DNA from: Pseudomonadota bacterium
Lineage (GTDB): Bacteria > Pseudomonadota > Alphaproteobacteria > Acetobacterales > Acetobacteraceae
Length of the DNA stretch: 5,452 bases
Reading direction: 5' to 3'
NCBI GenBank assembly: GCA_023390705.1
Contig: JAEWCI010000568.1
Coordinates: forward strand, 1 to 5,452
A program made the translations under genes and the position numbers. Below, piece after piece: positions 1-5,452 of the stretch. How positions within the stretch are numbered: the stretch's first letter is position 1; the number at the start of each line of letters is the position of its first letter. The notes beneath the pieces are model-generated. The model saw nothing but the letters and a program-made list of their open reading frames with translations. It did no database searches and had not been told where the DNA came from.

Positions 1-856
1 GCATCAGCCCGCGCCGCCGCGCCCTTTCGCTCATCAGGCAGGCGCCCACCACCACCATGCCGCCCAGGATCGTTGCCGCATCCGGCGGATGGCCCCAGAT
101 CGCCAGGTCGAGCGCGATAGAAGCAGGCAGCGCGGCAAAGCCATAGGGGCCGAGCCGCGCCGCATCGGCATGGCGGAAGGCCGCGGCGGTCAGCGCGATG
201 GCGGCACCCGCCACCACGCCATTGGCCGCAAGCGCCGCCAGGTGCAGCGGCGGCGGGTCCACCCAGTGCAGCGCCGCGGGCGGGCCATAGACGAAGATCC
301 CCAGCAGGCTGGGCCACAGCAGGATGCGCGCCGGCCCGGCTTCCTCCCGCAGGCTGCGGTTGATGGTCTGGTTGACCGCGTAGGAAAGGGTGCCGAGCGT
401 CACCCAGAAATAGCCCTCGATGGAGCCGCCGCCGTTGCCCAGCTTCGGCAGGATGGAAAGCAGCACGCCGGCGAAGCCCAGCGCGGTCCAGAACCAGGCC
501 GCGCGCGGCACTGCCTCCCGCAGCACCAGCGCCGCCAGCACCAGGGTGAGCAGCGGCGCGGTGAAGAAGACCAGATAGCCTTCGGCCAGCGGCAGCCGGC
601 GGAAGGCCAGGAAGAAGCCGGCGGCCGAGACCATCATCGAACAGGCCCGCGCCACATGCAGCCAGGGCCGCTTCGTCGTCACCGGCCCGCCCAGGCCCGG
701 CCGGATCGCCCGCACCAGGAAGAACAGGACGAGCAGCGTGACATAGCGGATGACCACGACCTGCCCGAGCGGATACTGCGCCGAGAGCAGCTTGCTGTTG
801 GCATCCAGCAGGCTGAACAGGACGATGCCCGCCAGCAGCAGCAGCGGCCCCTTCAT
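1..856 (-). CDS. DMT superfamily (EamA-type) transporter, C-terminal end cut by window edge
   Basis: The reverse strand reads open from ATG at 856 to the left edge, giving 285 residues that begin MKGPLLLLAG. The protein is mostly hydrophobic, with about ten membrane segments (roughly 4-19, 31-49, 72-88, 93-112, 121-138, 148-165, 178-196, 206-228, 233-252, 261-277). These fall into two halves, as expected for two EamA repeats. The stretch AEGYLVFFTAPLLTLVLAAL (91-110) followed by LREA is typical of the fourth helix region of the first repeat. EamA/DMT proteins usually have about 280-310 residues, so only a short basic tail (SERARRRG is already visible) should be missing. Members export or import small metabolites such as amino acids, nucleobases or S-adenosylmethionine; the substrate cannot be read from sequence. 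The start lacks a clear Shine-Dalgarno, but its ATG overlaps the stop of a short upstream ORF (ATGA), so coupled translation is possible. The gene is divergent from pyrD. The family is confident, the substrate unknown. Confidence 0.88.
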   Translation of the reverse strand, partial: MKGPLLLLAGIVLFSLLDANSKLLSAQYPLGQVVVIRYVTLLVLFFLVRAIRPGLGGPVTTKRPWLHVARACSMMVSAAGFFLAFRRLPLAEGYLVFFTAPLLTLVLAALVLREAVPRAAWFWTALGFAGVLLSILPKLGNGGGSIEGYFWVTLGTLSYAVNQTINRSLREEAGPARILLWPSLLGIFVYGPPAALHWVDPPPLHLAALAANGVVAGAAIALTAAAFRHADAARLGPYGFAALPASIALDLAIWGHPPDAATILGGMVVVGACLMSERARRRGLM

Positions 857-945
857 GCCGGGCGGCGCCGATCCGGGCGGAAGCCCGCCATGCCCGGGCC
901 GGATATGGCCCGCAGATCGGCAATCAGGCGCGGCAGCATAGGCAT
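853..945 (-). CDS. possible 30-residue leader ORF overlapping the transporter start
   Basis: A short ORF begins MPMLPRLIADLRA and ends at TGA 855-853, sharing ATGA with the transporter start at 856. A second ATG lies two codons in, at 939. A purine-rich GGGGGGAA sits just upstream of 945 and would suit the 939 start better. The product is arginine- and proline-rich with no motif I recognise. It may be a coupling leader peptide, an N-terminal relic, or chance in GC-rich DNA. I favour coupling or chance about equally. Confidence 0.22.
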   Translation of the reverse strand: MPMLPRLIADLRAISGPGMAGFRPDRRRPA

Positions 946-1000
946 TTCCCCCCGGCGGTGCCGTGCGGTGGTTGTCCCCATGGCGCCGGGCAGGGTCAAG

Positions 1001-1042
1001 GCGGGGTTTCCATCGCCCCCGCGCTGGGGCATTGAGCGCCCC
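1001..1042 (+). promoter_or_regulatory. pyrD leader with competing G/C hairpins
   Basis: The 98-base divergent gap (946-1043) must hold the promoters of both the transporter and pyrD, but no clear -35/-10 pair stands out. Just before the pyrD start three pairings are possible: GCGGGG (1001-1006) with CCCCGC (1017-1022); CCCC (1017-1020) with GGGG (1026-1029); and GGGGC (1026-1030) with GCCCC (1038-1042), which ends one base before the ATG. These are mutually exclusive and could hide or expose the start region. In enterobacteria pyrD is controlled by a leader hairpin through CTP-dependent start-site choice, so the position is suggestive. In DNA this rich in GC such pairings also arise by chance. 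Confidence 0.25.
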
Positions 1043-1043
1043 C

Positions 1044-2102
1044 ATGTTCCCCGCCCTTGCCTCCGCCCTGATGCCGCTGCTGCGCGGCCTGGATGCCGAA
1101 ACCGCGCATGGCCTGGCGCTCCGCGCCCTGGCGCTGGGCCTGGCCGGGCGCGATGCGCGGCCGGACGACCCCATCCTGGCGACCCGCGCCTTCGGCCTGG
1201 AATTCCGCAACCCCCTCGGCCTCGCCGCCGGCTTCGACAAGGATGCCGCGGCGGTGCTACCGCTGATGCGGCTGGGCTTCGGCTTCGTCGAGGCCGGCAC
1301 CGTGACCCCCCGCCCGCAGCCCGGCAACCCGCGCCCGCGGCTGTTCCGGCTGGAGGAGGACCGCGCCGTCATCAACCGCATGGGCTTCAACAATGGCGGG
1401 CTGGAGCCGTACCGCGCCCGCCTCGCCGCCCTGCCGCGACCGCTGCCGGCGGTGTTCGGGGCCAATATCGGGGTGAACAAGGAAGGCGCGGTGCCGGAAC
1501 GCGACTACCCCGCGCTCTATGCCGCCCTGGCGCCGCTGGCGGACTACGTGACGGTCAATGTCTCCTCCCCCAACACCCCGGGGCTGCGGGATCTGCAGGG
1601 CGAGGAGCGGCTGGGCGCCATCCTGGACGCCATCGCCACCGCCGCCGCCGGGCTGGAGAAGCGGCCACCGCTGCTGGTGAAGATCGCCCCCGACCTGGCC
1701 GACGAGGCGCTGGGCCCGATCATCGAGGCCTGCGCCGCGCGCGGCGTGGCCGGGCTGATCGTCTCCAACACCACCATCGCGCGTCCGTCCACGCTGCGCT
1801 CGCCGCACCGCGCCCAGGCGGGCGGGCTTTCCGGCCCGCCGGTCTTCGCCCGCTCGACCGAGGTGCTGCGGCAGTGCTTCCGGCTGGCACGGGGCAGGCT
1901 GACGCTGATCGGCGTCGGCGGGGTGGACAGCGGCGCGACGGCGCTGGCCAAAATCAAGGCCGGGGCCAGCCTGGTGCAGATCTATACCGGCTTCGCCTAT
2001 GGCGGGCCGGCTCTGGTCGGGCGCATCAAGCAGGAGTTGGCGGCGCTGCTGCGGGCCGAGGGGTTCGGGAGTGTGGCCGAGGCGGTGGGGGTGGAGGGCT
2101 GA
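1044..2102 (+). CDS. pyrD: dihydroorotate dehydrogenase (quinone), class 2
   Basis: This enzyme oxidises (S)-dihydroorotate to orotate with FMN and passes electrons to membrane quinones, the fourth step of de novo pyrimidine synthesis. I place the start at ATG 1044, giving 352 residues; the frame is open upstream to ATG 963, but those 27 codons are arginine-rich and unlike the family. From the N-terminus: an amphipathic membrane-docking region (about 1-35, MFPALASALMPLL); the FMN-side signature AGFDKD (62-67); GTVTPRPQPGNPRPRLFRL (85-103); NRMGFNNGG (111-119); NVSSPNTPGLR (172-182), holding catalytic-base Ser175, the residue typical of class 2 (class 1 uses Cys); VKIAPDL with Lys213 (212-218); SNTTIARP (241-248); and phosphate-binding GVGGVDSG (290-297) and YTGF (314-317). 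Length and motif order match a complete enzyme. It is divergent from the transporter and convergent with the regulator, so probably monocistronic. The initiation site has only a weak ribosome binding site. Confidence 0.97.
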   Translation: MFPALASALMPLLRGLDAETAHGLALRALALGLAGRDARPDDPILATRAFGLEFRNPLGLAAGFDKDAAAVLPLMRLGFGFVEAGTVTPRPQPGNPRPRLFRLEEDRAVINRMGFNNGGLEPYRARLAALPRPLPAVFGANIGVNKEGAVPERDYPALYAALAPLADYVTVNVSSPNTPGLRDLQGEERLGAILDAIATAAAGLEKRPPLLVKIAPDLADEALGPIIEACAARGVAGLIVSNTTIARPSTLRSPHRAQAGGLSGPPVFARSTEVLRQCFRLARGRLTLIGVGGVDSGATALAKIKAGASLVQIYTGFAYGGPALVGRIKQELAALLRAEGFGSVAEAVGVEG

Positions 2103-2107
2103 TACAG

Positions 2108-2122
2108 GCCCCGGTATGGGGC
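2108..2122. terminator. possible bidirectional terminator hairpin between convergent genes
   Basis: The 24-base gap between the stops of pyrD and the regulator gene contains GCCCC-GGTAT-GGGGC, a 5-bp all-G/C stem with a 5-base loop. It reads as a hairpin on both strands, which suits two converging transcripts. There is no T-tract on either side, so it does not meet the usual intrinsic-terminator pattern. Confidence 0.3.
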
Positions 2123-2126
2123 GGCA

Positions 2127-3950
2127 TCACTCCTCCGGCATGCCGACCGCGCGCAGCGCCTCGGCCTCCCTGTCGCGGGTCGCCAGCCACAGGGGATGGC
2201 CGGAAATCTCCCGACTCCGCCGGCGGAAGTGCTCGACCGTCATCTCGGGGCGAAGCCTGCGGAACTCGCCGAGGGCGATCCGCGCCTCCTCCGTCCGGCC
2301 CACCAGCGCGAGGGTCGAGGCAAGCTGGAGGCGCACATCGGGAAGGGTCGGATTGCCGACGACAGCCCGCAATGCATGGGCGGCGGCATCCGCGTCGCGG
2401 CCAAGCATCAGGTTGGCGAATGCCATGCCCCAATAGGTGGTGCCGACATAGGCATGATGCGGGCTGATCCGCACGGCCTGCTCGAAATCGGCAAGGGCTT
2501 CCACCGGGTTGCCCATCAGGTTCTTCACCCAGCCGCGGCGTGCGTGGAAATTCGGCTGGTTGGGGTTGAGCGCGAAGGCAATCTCGAACGCCGCCAGGGC
2601 CTGGTCGAAGCGCTGCCGGCCCTGATGGACCATGCCCCGGACGTAGTGCCCCCGCGCGAGCCAGGGATTGAGTTCGAGCGCACGCCTGGCGTGCTCCTCG
2701 GCGCGTCGGAGGAGATCTTCCCTGTCCGCCGCCCAGTCGTGGTGCCACAGGTTCACCAGGTTCATGCCCGCATAGGCATGGGCATCGGCCGAGTTCCCGT
2801 CGAGGGCAAGGGAACGCTCGAACAGCCGGCGTGCCTCCTGCATGTCCTCGACCGTCGCGGGTGAGTTCAGCAGGGCACGTCCGCGCATCAGCAGTTCCAC
2901 CGCCGTCGCGTCCTGCGTGGGGTTCGCCCGCGCCCGATCCCCCTCGATCCAAATGAGGCTGTCGCCGAGCGCCGCCCTGATGCGCGACGCGAGCGGGCTT
3001 GTCGGATTGGCGACATCCGCGAGCTGCTCATTGAAGTCCATCGCCCATAGATGGGCGCCGGACGCCGCGTCGAGGACCTGGACATTGACCCGGAGCTGCG
3101 CCCCGACCGGCCGCACACTTCCCTGCACGACATAGCGGACACCAAGTTCGCGCCCGATCTGCCGCACATCCACGGCCCGGTCCTTGTAGGCCAGGGCGGT
3201 GCCCCGGCCGGGGACGAAGCTGCCGGGGATCTGTGCCAGCGCGGTGGTCAGGTCGGCGGTGATCCCATCCGCGAAATGCTCCTGCCCGGGGTTGCCGCCG
3301 AGATTGGCGAAAGGCAGCACCACCAGCGACAGCGGCCGGGCCGGCAGCAGGGTGGCCGGGCTGGCGCCTGGTGGCCCCGTGGCCACGGCCAGTGGCCCGG
3401 AGTTCGGCTGACGCGAAGCCATGGCCCACCAGCCGGCTGCCACCAGGGCTGCGATGAGCAAGGTGCCTGACAGCAGCCGGATGTGACGCAGGCGCCCAAC
3501 TGGCGGCTTGACGCCGGAATGGGACACCGCAAGCGGCGGCGCAGCGTCCGCCTCCACATCGCCGGGCGGAACAGCATGCGGCGGCGGCGGAACATCCTCG
3601 GGCGTCACCTCGGCCGCCAGCGTGTAGCCGCGTTTCGGCCATGTGCGCACGAGTTGCGCGCCTTCTTCGCCGAGCGCGCGGCGGATCTCGGCGATGCACT
3701 GCGTGATGCTGTCGTCGGTGACGACAACCCCTGGCCAGACCTCCTCCATGAGTTCGTCGCGCGACACGACCTGGCCCGCCTTCCGGGCGAGGTGGCACAG
3801 CACATCGGTGGTCTTGGGCCGCAGCCCGATCTCGGCCCCGTCCGGCCGGTGCAGGACGCCTCGCGCAGGGTCCAGCGCGAAGCCGCAGAAACGGTAGTCC
3901 GTTACCGGTGGTGAAGCATGCGGCGGGTGTTCATGCGCGGCGCTATCCAT
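2127..3950 (-). CDS. membrane-anchored winged-helix regulator with TolB/FlgO-like and TPR domains
   Basis: This is a one-component regulator of CadC/ToxR layout, 607 residues from ATG 3950. I prefer this start to ATG 3968 because GAGG (3962-3959) lies 8 bases upstream, while the earlier ATG has AAGGG only 2 bases away. Domains: OmpR/PhoB-type winged helix (18-113) with LRPK (43-46), VSRDEL (62-67), VW (71-72), IAEIRRALG (86-94) and wing motif RGY (107-109); a proline-rich linker (120-129); one membrane helix (about 157-178, LLSGTLLIAALVAAGWWAMA); a TolB/FlgO-like domain (about 207-306, VVLPFANLGG, HFADGITADL, YVVQGSVRP, GAHLW); and about five TPR repeats (about 365-570) such as HARRALELNPWLARGHYVRG. 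Inferred topology: the winged helix is cytoplasmic, the rest periplasmic. No phospho-receiver or catalytic domain is present. Its GC is lower than pyrD. It is divergent from a small lipoprotein gene, a likely target. The architecture is clear; the ligand and regulon are unknown. Confidence 0.9.
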   Translation of the reverse strand: MDSAAHEHPPHASPPVTDYRFCGFALDPARGVLHRPDGAEIGLRPKTTDVLCHLARKAGQVVSRDELMEEVWPGVVVTDDSITQCIAEIRRALGEEGAQLVRTWPKRGYTLAAEVTPEDVPPPPHAVPPGDVEADAAPPLAVSHSGVKPPVGRLRHIRLLSGTLLIAALVAAGWWAMASRQPNSGPLAVATGPPGASPATLLPARPLSLVVLPFANLGGNPGQEHFADGITADLTTALAQIPGSFVPGRGTALAYKDRAVDVRQIGRELGVRYVVQGSVRPVGAQLRVNVQVLDAASGAHLWAMDFNEQLADVANPTSPLASRIRAALGDSLIWIEGDRARANPTQDATAVELLMRGRALLNSPATVEDMQEARRLFERSLALDGNSADAHAYAGMNLVNLWHHDWAADREDLLRRAEEHARRALELNPWLARGHYVRGMVHQGRQRFDQALAAFEIAFALNPNQPNFHARRGWVKNLMGNPVEALADFEQAVRISPHHAYVGTTYWGMAFANLMLGRDADAAAHALRAVVGNPTLPDVRLQLASTLALVGRTEEARIALGEFRRLRPEMTVEHFRRRSREISGHPLWLATRDREAEALRAVGMPEE

Positions 3951-3989
3951 CGATCTCGCCTCGGGCATTACCCTTCGGTGGCATGTTAT

Positions 3990-4011
3990 CCGAATTCGCC
4001 GAAGCTTCGCC
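3990..4011. promoter_or_regulatory. operator-like palindromes and 11-bp direct repeat in the divergent gap
   Basis: Two perfect palindromes lie one base apart: CGAATTCG (3991-3998) and CGAAGCTTCG (4000-4009). The same bases contain a direct repeat, TTCGCC at 3995-4000 and again at 4006-4011, exactly 11 bases apart. OmpR/PhoB-type winged helices classically bind tandem half-sites with about this spacing. The site lies between the regulator (start 3950) and the lipoprotein (start 4098), in the most AT-rich 60 bases I counted. Binding by the neighbouring regulator is inference; I could not assign a -35/-10 pair. Confidence 0.4.
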
Positions 4012-4012
4012 A

Positions 4013-4039
4013 GGAAATCGGCCTTCCTTCAGGATTTCC
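4013..4039. repeat. inverted repeat GGAAATC / GATTTCC
   Basis: GGAAATC (4013-4019) is matched perfectly by GATTTCC (4033-4039) across a 13-base spacer. It begins two bases after the operator-like block and ends about 58 bases before the lipoprotein start. It could be a protein-binding dyad or a 7-bp stem in the lipoprotein mRNA leader. Its A/T-rich arms stand out against the G/C-rich surroundings. Confidence 0.4.
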
Positions 4040-4087
4040 GGAAGCCCGGCCAGGCACCCTCCCGCCTGCGGCGAAAGGCCGCGGGAT

Positions 4088-4092
4088 GGAGG
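4088..4092 (+). promoter_or_regulatory. ribosome binding site that fixes the lipoprotein start
   Basis: GGAGG lies 5 bases before ATG 4098, close to ideal. It decides against the in-frame ATG at 4086, which overlaps it, and against earlier starts such as 3918 that would overlap the regulator gene. Confidence 0.7.
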
Positions 4093-4097
4093 ACGCG

Positions 4098-4280
4098 ATG
4101 AAAGCTCACCAGGATTCCAGAATCACAGGCGGATCGGCGTTCACGGCGACGGTCCTCCTGCTGCTTGCACTGGCCGCGTGCGGCCCGATGCCTGGCGGAT
4201 ATGCCGCCCAGAATGTTGCCGCTGGTGAAAGATACGGAGGGGATTCCACCTTGGTGAGCAGCAACCAGGACACTGACTAG
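4098..4280 (+). CDS. small lipoprotein, 60 residues
   Basis: I do not recognise this gene. The 60-residue product has a lipoprotein signal peptide: MKAHQDSRIT, then a hydrophobic core (FTATVLLLLALAAC, 15-28) ending in the lipobox LAAC with the acylated cysteine at 28. The n-region has Lys2 and Arg8. The mature part would be only 33 residues, starting CGPMPGGYAAQNV and ending SSNQDTD: small, polar, acidic at its end, with no known domain. The residues after the cysteine (Gly-Pro) are not the Asp that retains lipoproteins in the inner membrane of enterobacteria, so outer-membrane sorting is possible, though that rule may not hold here. The ribosome binding site GGAGG is excellent. The gene is divergent from the membrane-anchored regulator, 147 bases between starts, and its frame stays open upstream to 3918. 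It could be an entericidin-like or regulator-partner lipoprotein, but I see no sequence proof of either. Confidence 0.68.
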   Translation: MKAHQDSRITGGSAFTATVLLLLALAACGPMPGGYAAQNVAAGERYGGDSTLVSSNQDTD

Positions 4281-4638
4281 CAACCTGGACTTGGCCCCGC
4301 CGGTCCGGTGGTAGATCTGCAGACCGCAACGAGGTTGGCGCCGGCGCGGATGGACCACCTACAGGCCGGTGGCAAGGCCAGGTTCGGCCAAGCCAGTGCC
4401 GATGGTGCTGCACGCAATGCGCGTTGCTGCCGCCACGCCGATGCGGACCAGTGCGATTTTCCGCCACGGGATCGATGCCGGTTGTCGTCCCAAGGTCACC
4501 AAGGCTACAGCCGCCGGGATTGGCTGCCTTGCCACTGAGCGTTACCCGTTCCATCGCAAGGGTGGGGTTACGCCATGTCATCCCGGCAACAGCCCATTGA
4601 AGCGGCTATCGCGCATCAGGTCCTTGGAAAGACGGCAA
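4281..4638. other. 358-base stretch without a convincing gene
   Basis: GC is about 62-70% in 60-base samples, lower than in the flanking core genes. Short ORFs occur in several frames: plus 4308-4538 (76 codons), plus 4575-4682 (35 codons, running into the HAD gene), and minus 4535-4359 (GTG start, 58 codons, hydrophobic). None has a good ribosome binding site or a family I recognise. The HAD frame is also open through here from 4315, with ATGs at 4402, 4417 and 4441. A weak stem CCGCC/GGTGG (4297-4311, one G-U pair) follows the lipoprotein gene but lacks a T-tract. The stretch should hold the HAD promoter; I cannot place it. Confidence 0.5.
4626..4631 (+). promoter_or_regulatory. ribosome binding site for the HAD gene
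   Basis: GGAAAG lies 7 bases before ATG 4639. It supports that start over the in-frame upstream ATGs at 4402, 4417 and 4441. Confidence 0.5.
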
Positions 4639-5452
4639 ATGGACATCCTCGACGGCATCGCCCCGCTGGCGGAGCGCTATGACGGCTTCATCCTCGACCT
4701 CTGGGGCGTGGTGCATGACGGCAGGCGGCCCTATCCCGGCGTGCCGGAGGCGCTGGCGGCGCTGAAGGCGCGCGGCAAGCGGGTGGTCTTCCTGACCAAT
4801 GCGCCGCGCCGGTCCTGGTTCGTGCAGTCCACGCTGGACCGCATGGGGCTGGACCGCGCCCTCTACGACGGCATCATCTCCTCCGGCGAGGCCGCCTGGC
4901 GGATGCTGAAGGAACGCCGCCATCCCTGGTTCGCCCGGCTCGGCCGCCGCGCCTTCCATATCGGGCCGGAGCGCGACCTCTCGGTGGTGGAGGACGGCGC
5001 GGCGGAACTGGTGGCCGACCCGGCCGGGGCCGATTTCCTGCTCAATACCGGCCCGGACCCGGAACGCGGGCCGCAGAGCCCGGAACCCTACCGCCCGGCG
5101 CTGGAGGAATGTGCCCGCCACAGCCTGCCGATGCTCTGCGTCAACCCGGACCGCGCGGTGATGGTGGGCGGGGAGCGGCTGATCTGCGCCGGCGCCCTGG
5201 CGGATGTGTATCGCGCCCTGGAAGGCGACATCTTCGAGGTCGGCAAGCCCGACCCGGCGGTCTATCAGCCGGTGCTGGACCTGCTGGGCATCGCCGACAA
5301 GCGCCGCGTGGTGGCCATCGGCGACAGCCCGCATACCGACCTCGCCGGCGCCCAGGCGGCGGGGTTGGATGCCGTCTGGGCGCTCACCGGCCTGGCCGCC
5401 GATGCCCATGGCGAGAACCCCGGGCCGGAACTCCTGCGCGCCGTGGCCGAAC
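4639..5452 (+). CDS. HAD superfamily class IIA hydrolase-like protein (TIGR01459 type), 3' end cut
   Basis: The frame is open from ATG 4639 to the right edge, 271 residues, beginning MDILDGIAPLAERYDGFILD. HAD motifs are in order: motif I D20-L-W-G-V-V-H-D27-G; motif II FLTN (51-54); motif III Lys203 in GKPDP; motif IV GDSPHTD (228-234) with Asp229 and Asp234. A large insert between motifs II and III (about 60-195, with SSGEA 81-85 and NPDRAVMVGG 169-178) is the class IIA cap. Class IIA proteins include the NagD-like nucleotide and sugar phosphatases. This matches my memory of the alphaproteobacterial subfamily TIGR01459, function not established. The second Asp of the usual D-x-D motif I is Trp22 here, which may be a subfamily trait and makes ordinary phosphatase activity uncertain. 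Little more than a short C-terminal tail should be missing. A phosphatase on a small soluble metabolite is the default guess. Confidence 0.9.
   Translation, partial: MDILDGIAPLAERYDGFILDLWGVVHDGRRPYPGVPEALAALKARGKRVVFLTNAPRRSWFVQSTLDRMGLDRALYDGIISSGEAAWRMLKERRHPWFARLGRRAFHIGPERDLSVVEDGAAELVADPAGADFLLNTGPDPERGPQSPEPYRPALEECARHSLPMLCVNPDRAVMVGGERLICAGALADVYRALEGDIFEVGKPDPAVYQPVLDLLGIADKRRVVAIGDSPHTDLAGAQAAGLDAVWALTGLAADAHGENPGPELLRAVAE

Noticed and set aside
963..1043. Longer pyrD start at 963
   Set aside because: The extra 27 residues are Arg/Gly-rich and absent from class 2 enzymes; Ser175 numbering from 1044 fits the family well.
89..2467. A 792-codon plus-strand open frame
   Set aside because: It runs antisense to the transporter and the regulator and out of frame through pyrD. 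Its product is a low-complexity mix of Arg, Pro, Gly, Gln and Ala, as expected from a shadow frame in GC-rich DNA.
3992..4007. GAATTC and AAGCTT (EcoRI and HindIII sites) ten bases apart, resembling a vector polylinker
   Set aside because: No other linker sites or vector sequence adjoin, and the surrounding DNA reads smoothly into two divergent genes. Chance or operator symmetry explains it better.
4359..4535. Minus-strand 58-codon hydrophobic ORF starting GTG (VARQPIPAAV)
   Set aside because: No convincing ribosome binding site, no signal-peptide layout, no family recognised, and it sits in a stretch open in several frames.
4141..4581. Minus-strand 146-codon frame considered as a transposase remnant
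   Set aside because: It lacks any transposase motif I can name, and I found no terminal inverted repeats or target duplication around it.
4575..4682. Plus-strand 35-codon ORF overlapping the HAD start
   Set aside because: It ends inside the HAD gene, looks random after the overlap, and its upstream GGGG is only a weak ribosome binding site.
4606..5409. A 267-codon minus-strand open frame opposite the HAD gene
   Set aside because: It is His/Arg/Gln-rich without motifs, while the plus strand gives a full set of HAD motifs. It is an antisense shadow.

Overview
The window looks like chromosomal DNA of a very GC-rich alphaproteobacterium. I base this on the strong G/C bias at third codon positions, a class 2 (quinone-linked) dihydroorotate dehydrogenase, and a class IIA HAD protein of a subfamily I know mainly from alphaproteobacteria. 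Acetobacteraceae/Roseomonas-like is a guess; nothing here fixes the genus. I see no tRNA, rRNA, CRISPR array or recognisable insertion sequence.

Layout: (1) 856-1, minus strand, a DMT/EamA-type membrane transporter that runs off the left edge with 285 codons visible. A 30-codon ORF (945-853) overlaps its start by ATGA. (2) 1044-2102, plus strand, pyrD, divergent from the transporter and preceded by a G/C-rich leader that can form competing hairpins. (3) 2127-3950, minus strand, convergent with pyrD: a 607-residue one-component regulator with a ToxR/CadC-like winged helix, one membrane segment, a TolB/FlgO-like domain and a TPR array. (4) 3951-4097, a divergent gap of low GC holding adjacent palindromes, an 11-bp-spaced direct repeat and a longer inverted repeat. 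(5) 4098-4280, plus strand, a 60-residue lipoprotein with an excellent ribosome binding site. (6) 4281-4638, no convincing gene. (7) 4639 to the right edge, plus strand, a HAD class IIA protein, 271 codons visible.

The outer genes are ordinary: a transporter, pyrimidine synthesis and a conserved HAD protein. The stretch 2127-4638 between pyrD and the HAD gene differs in base composition. Hand counts of 60-base samples give about 55-70% GC there, against about 70% in the HAD gene and 78% in pyrD. It carries the most interesting unit, a membrane-anchored transcription factor divergent from a tiny lipoprotein, with operator-like DNA between them. Working hypothesis (inference): the regulator senses an envelope state through its periplasmic TolB-like/TPR part and controls the lipoprotein gene, its own gene, or both.
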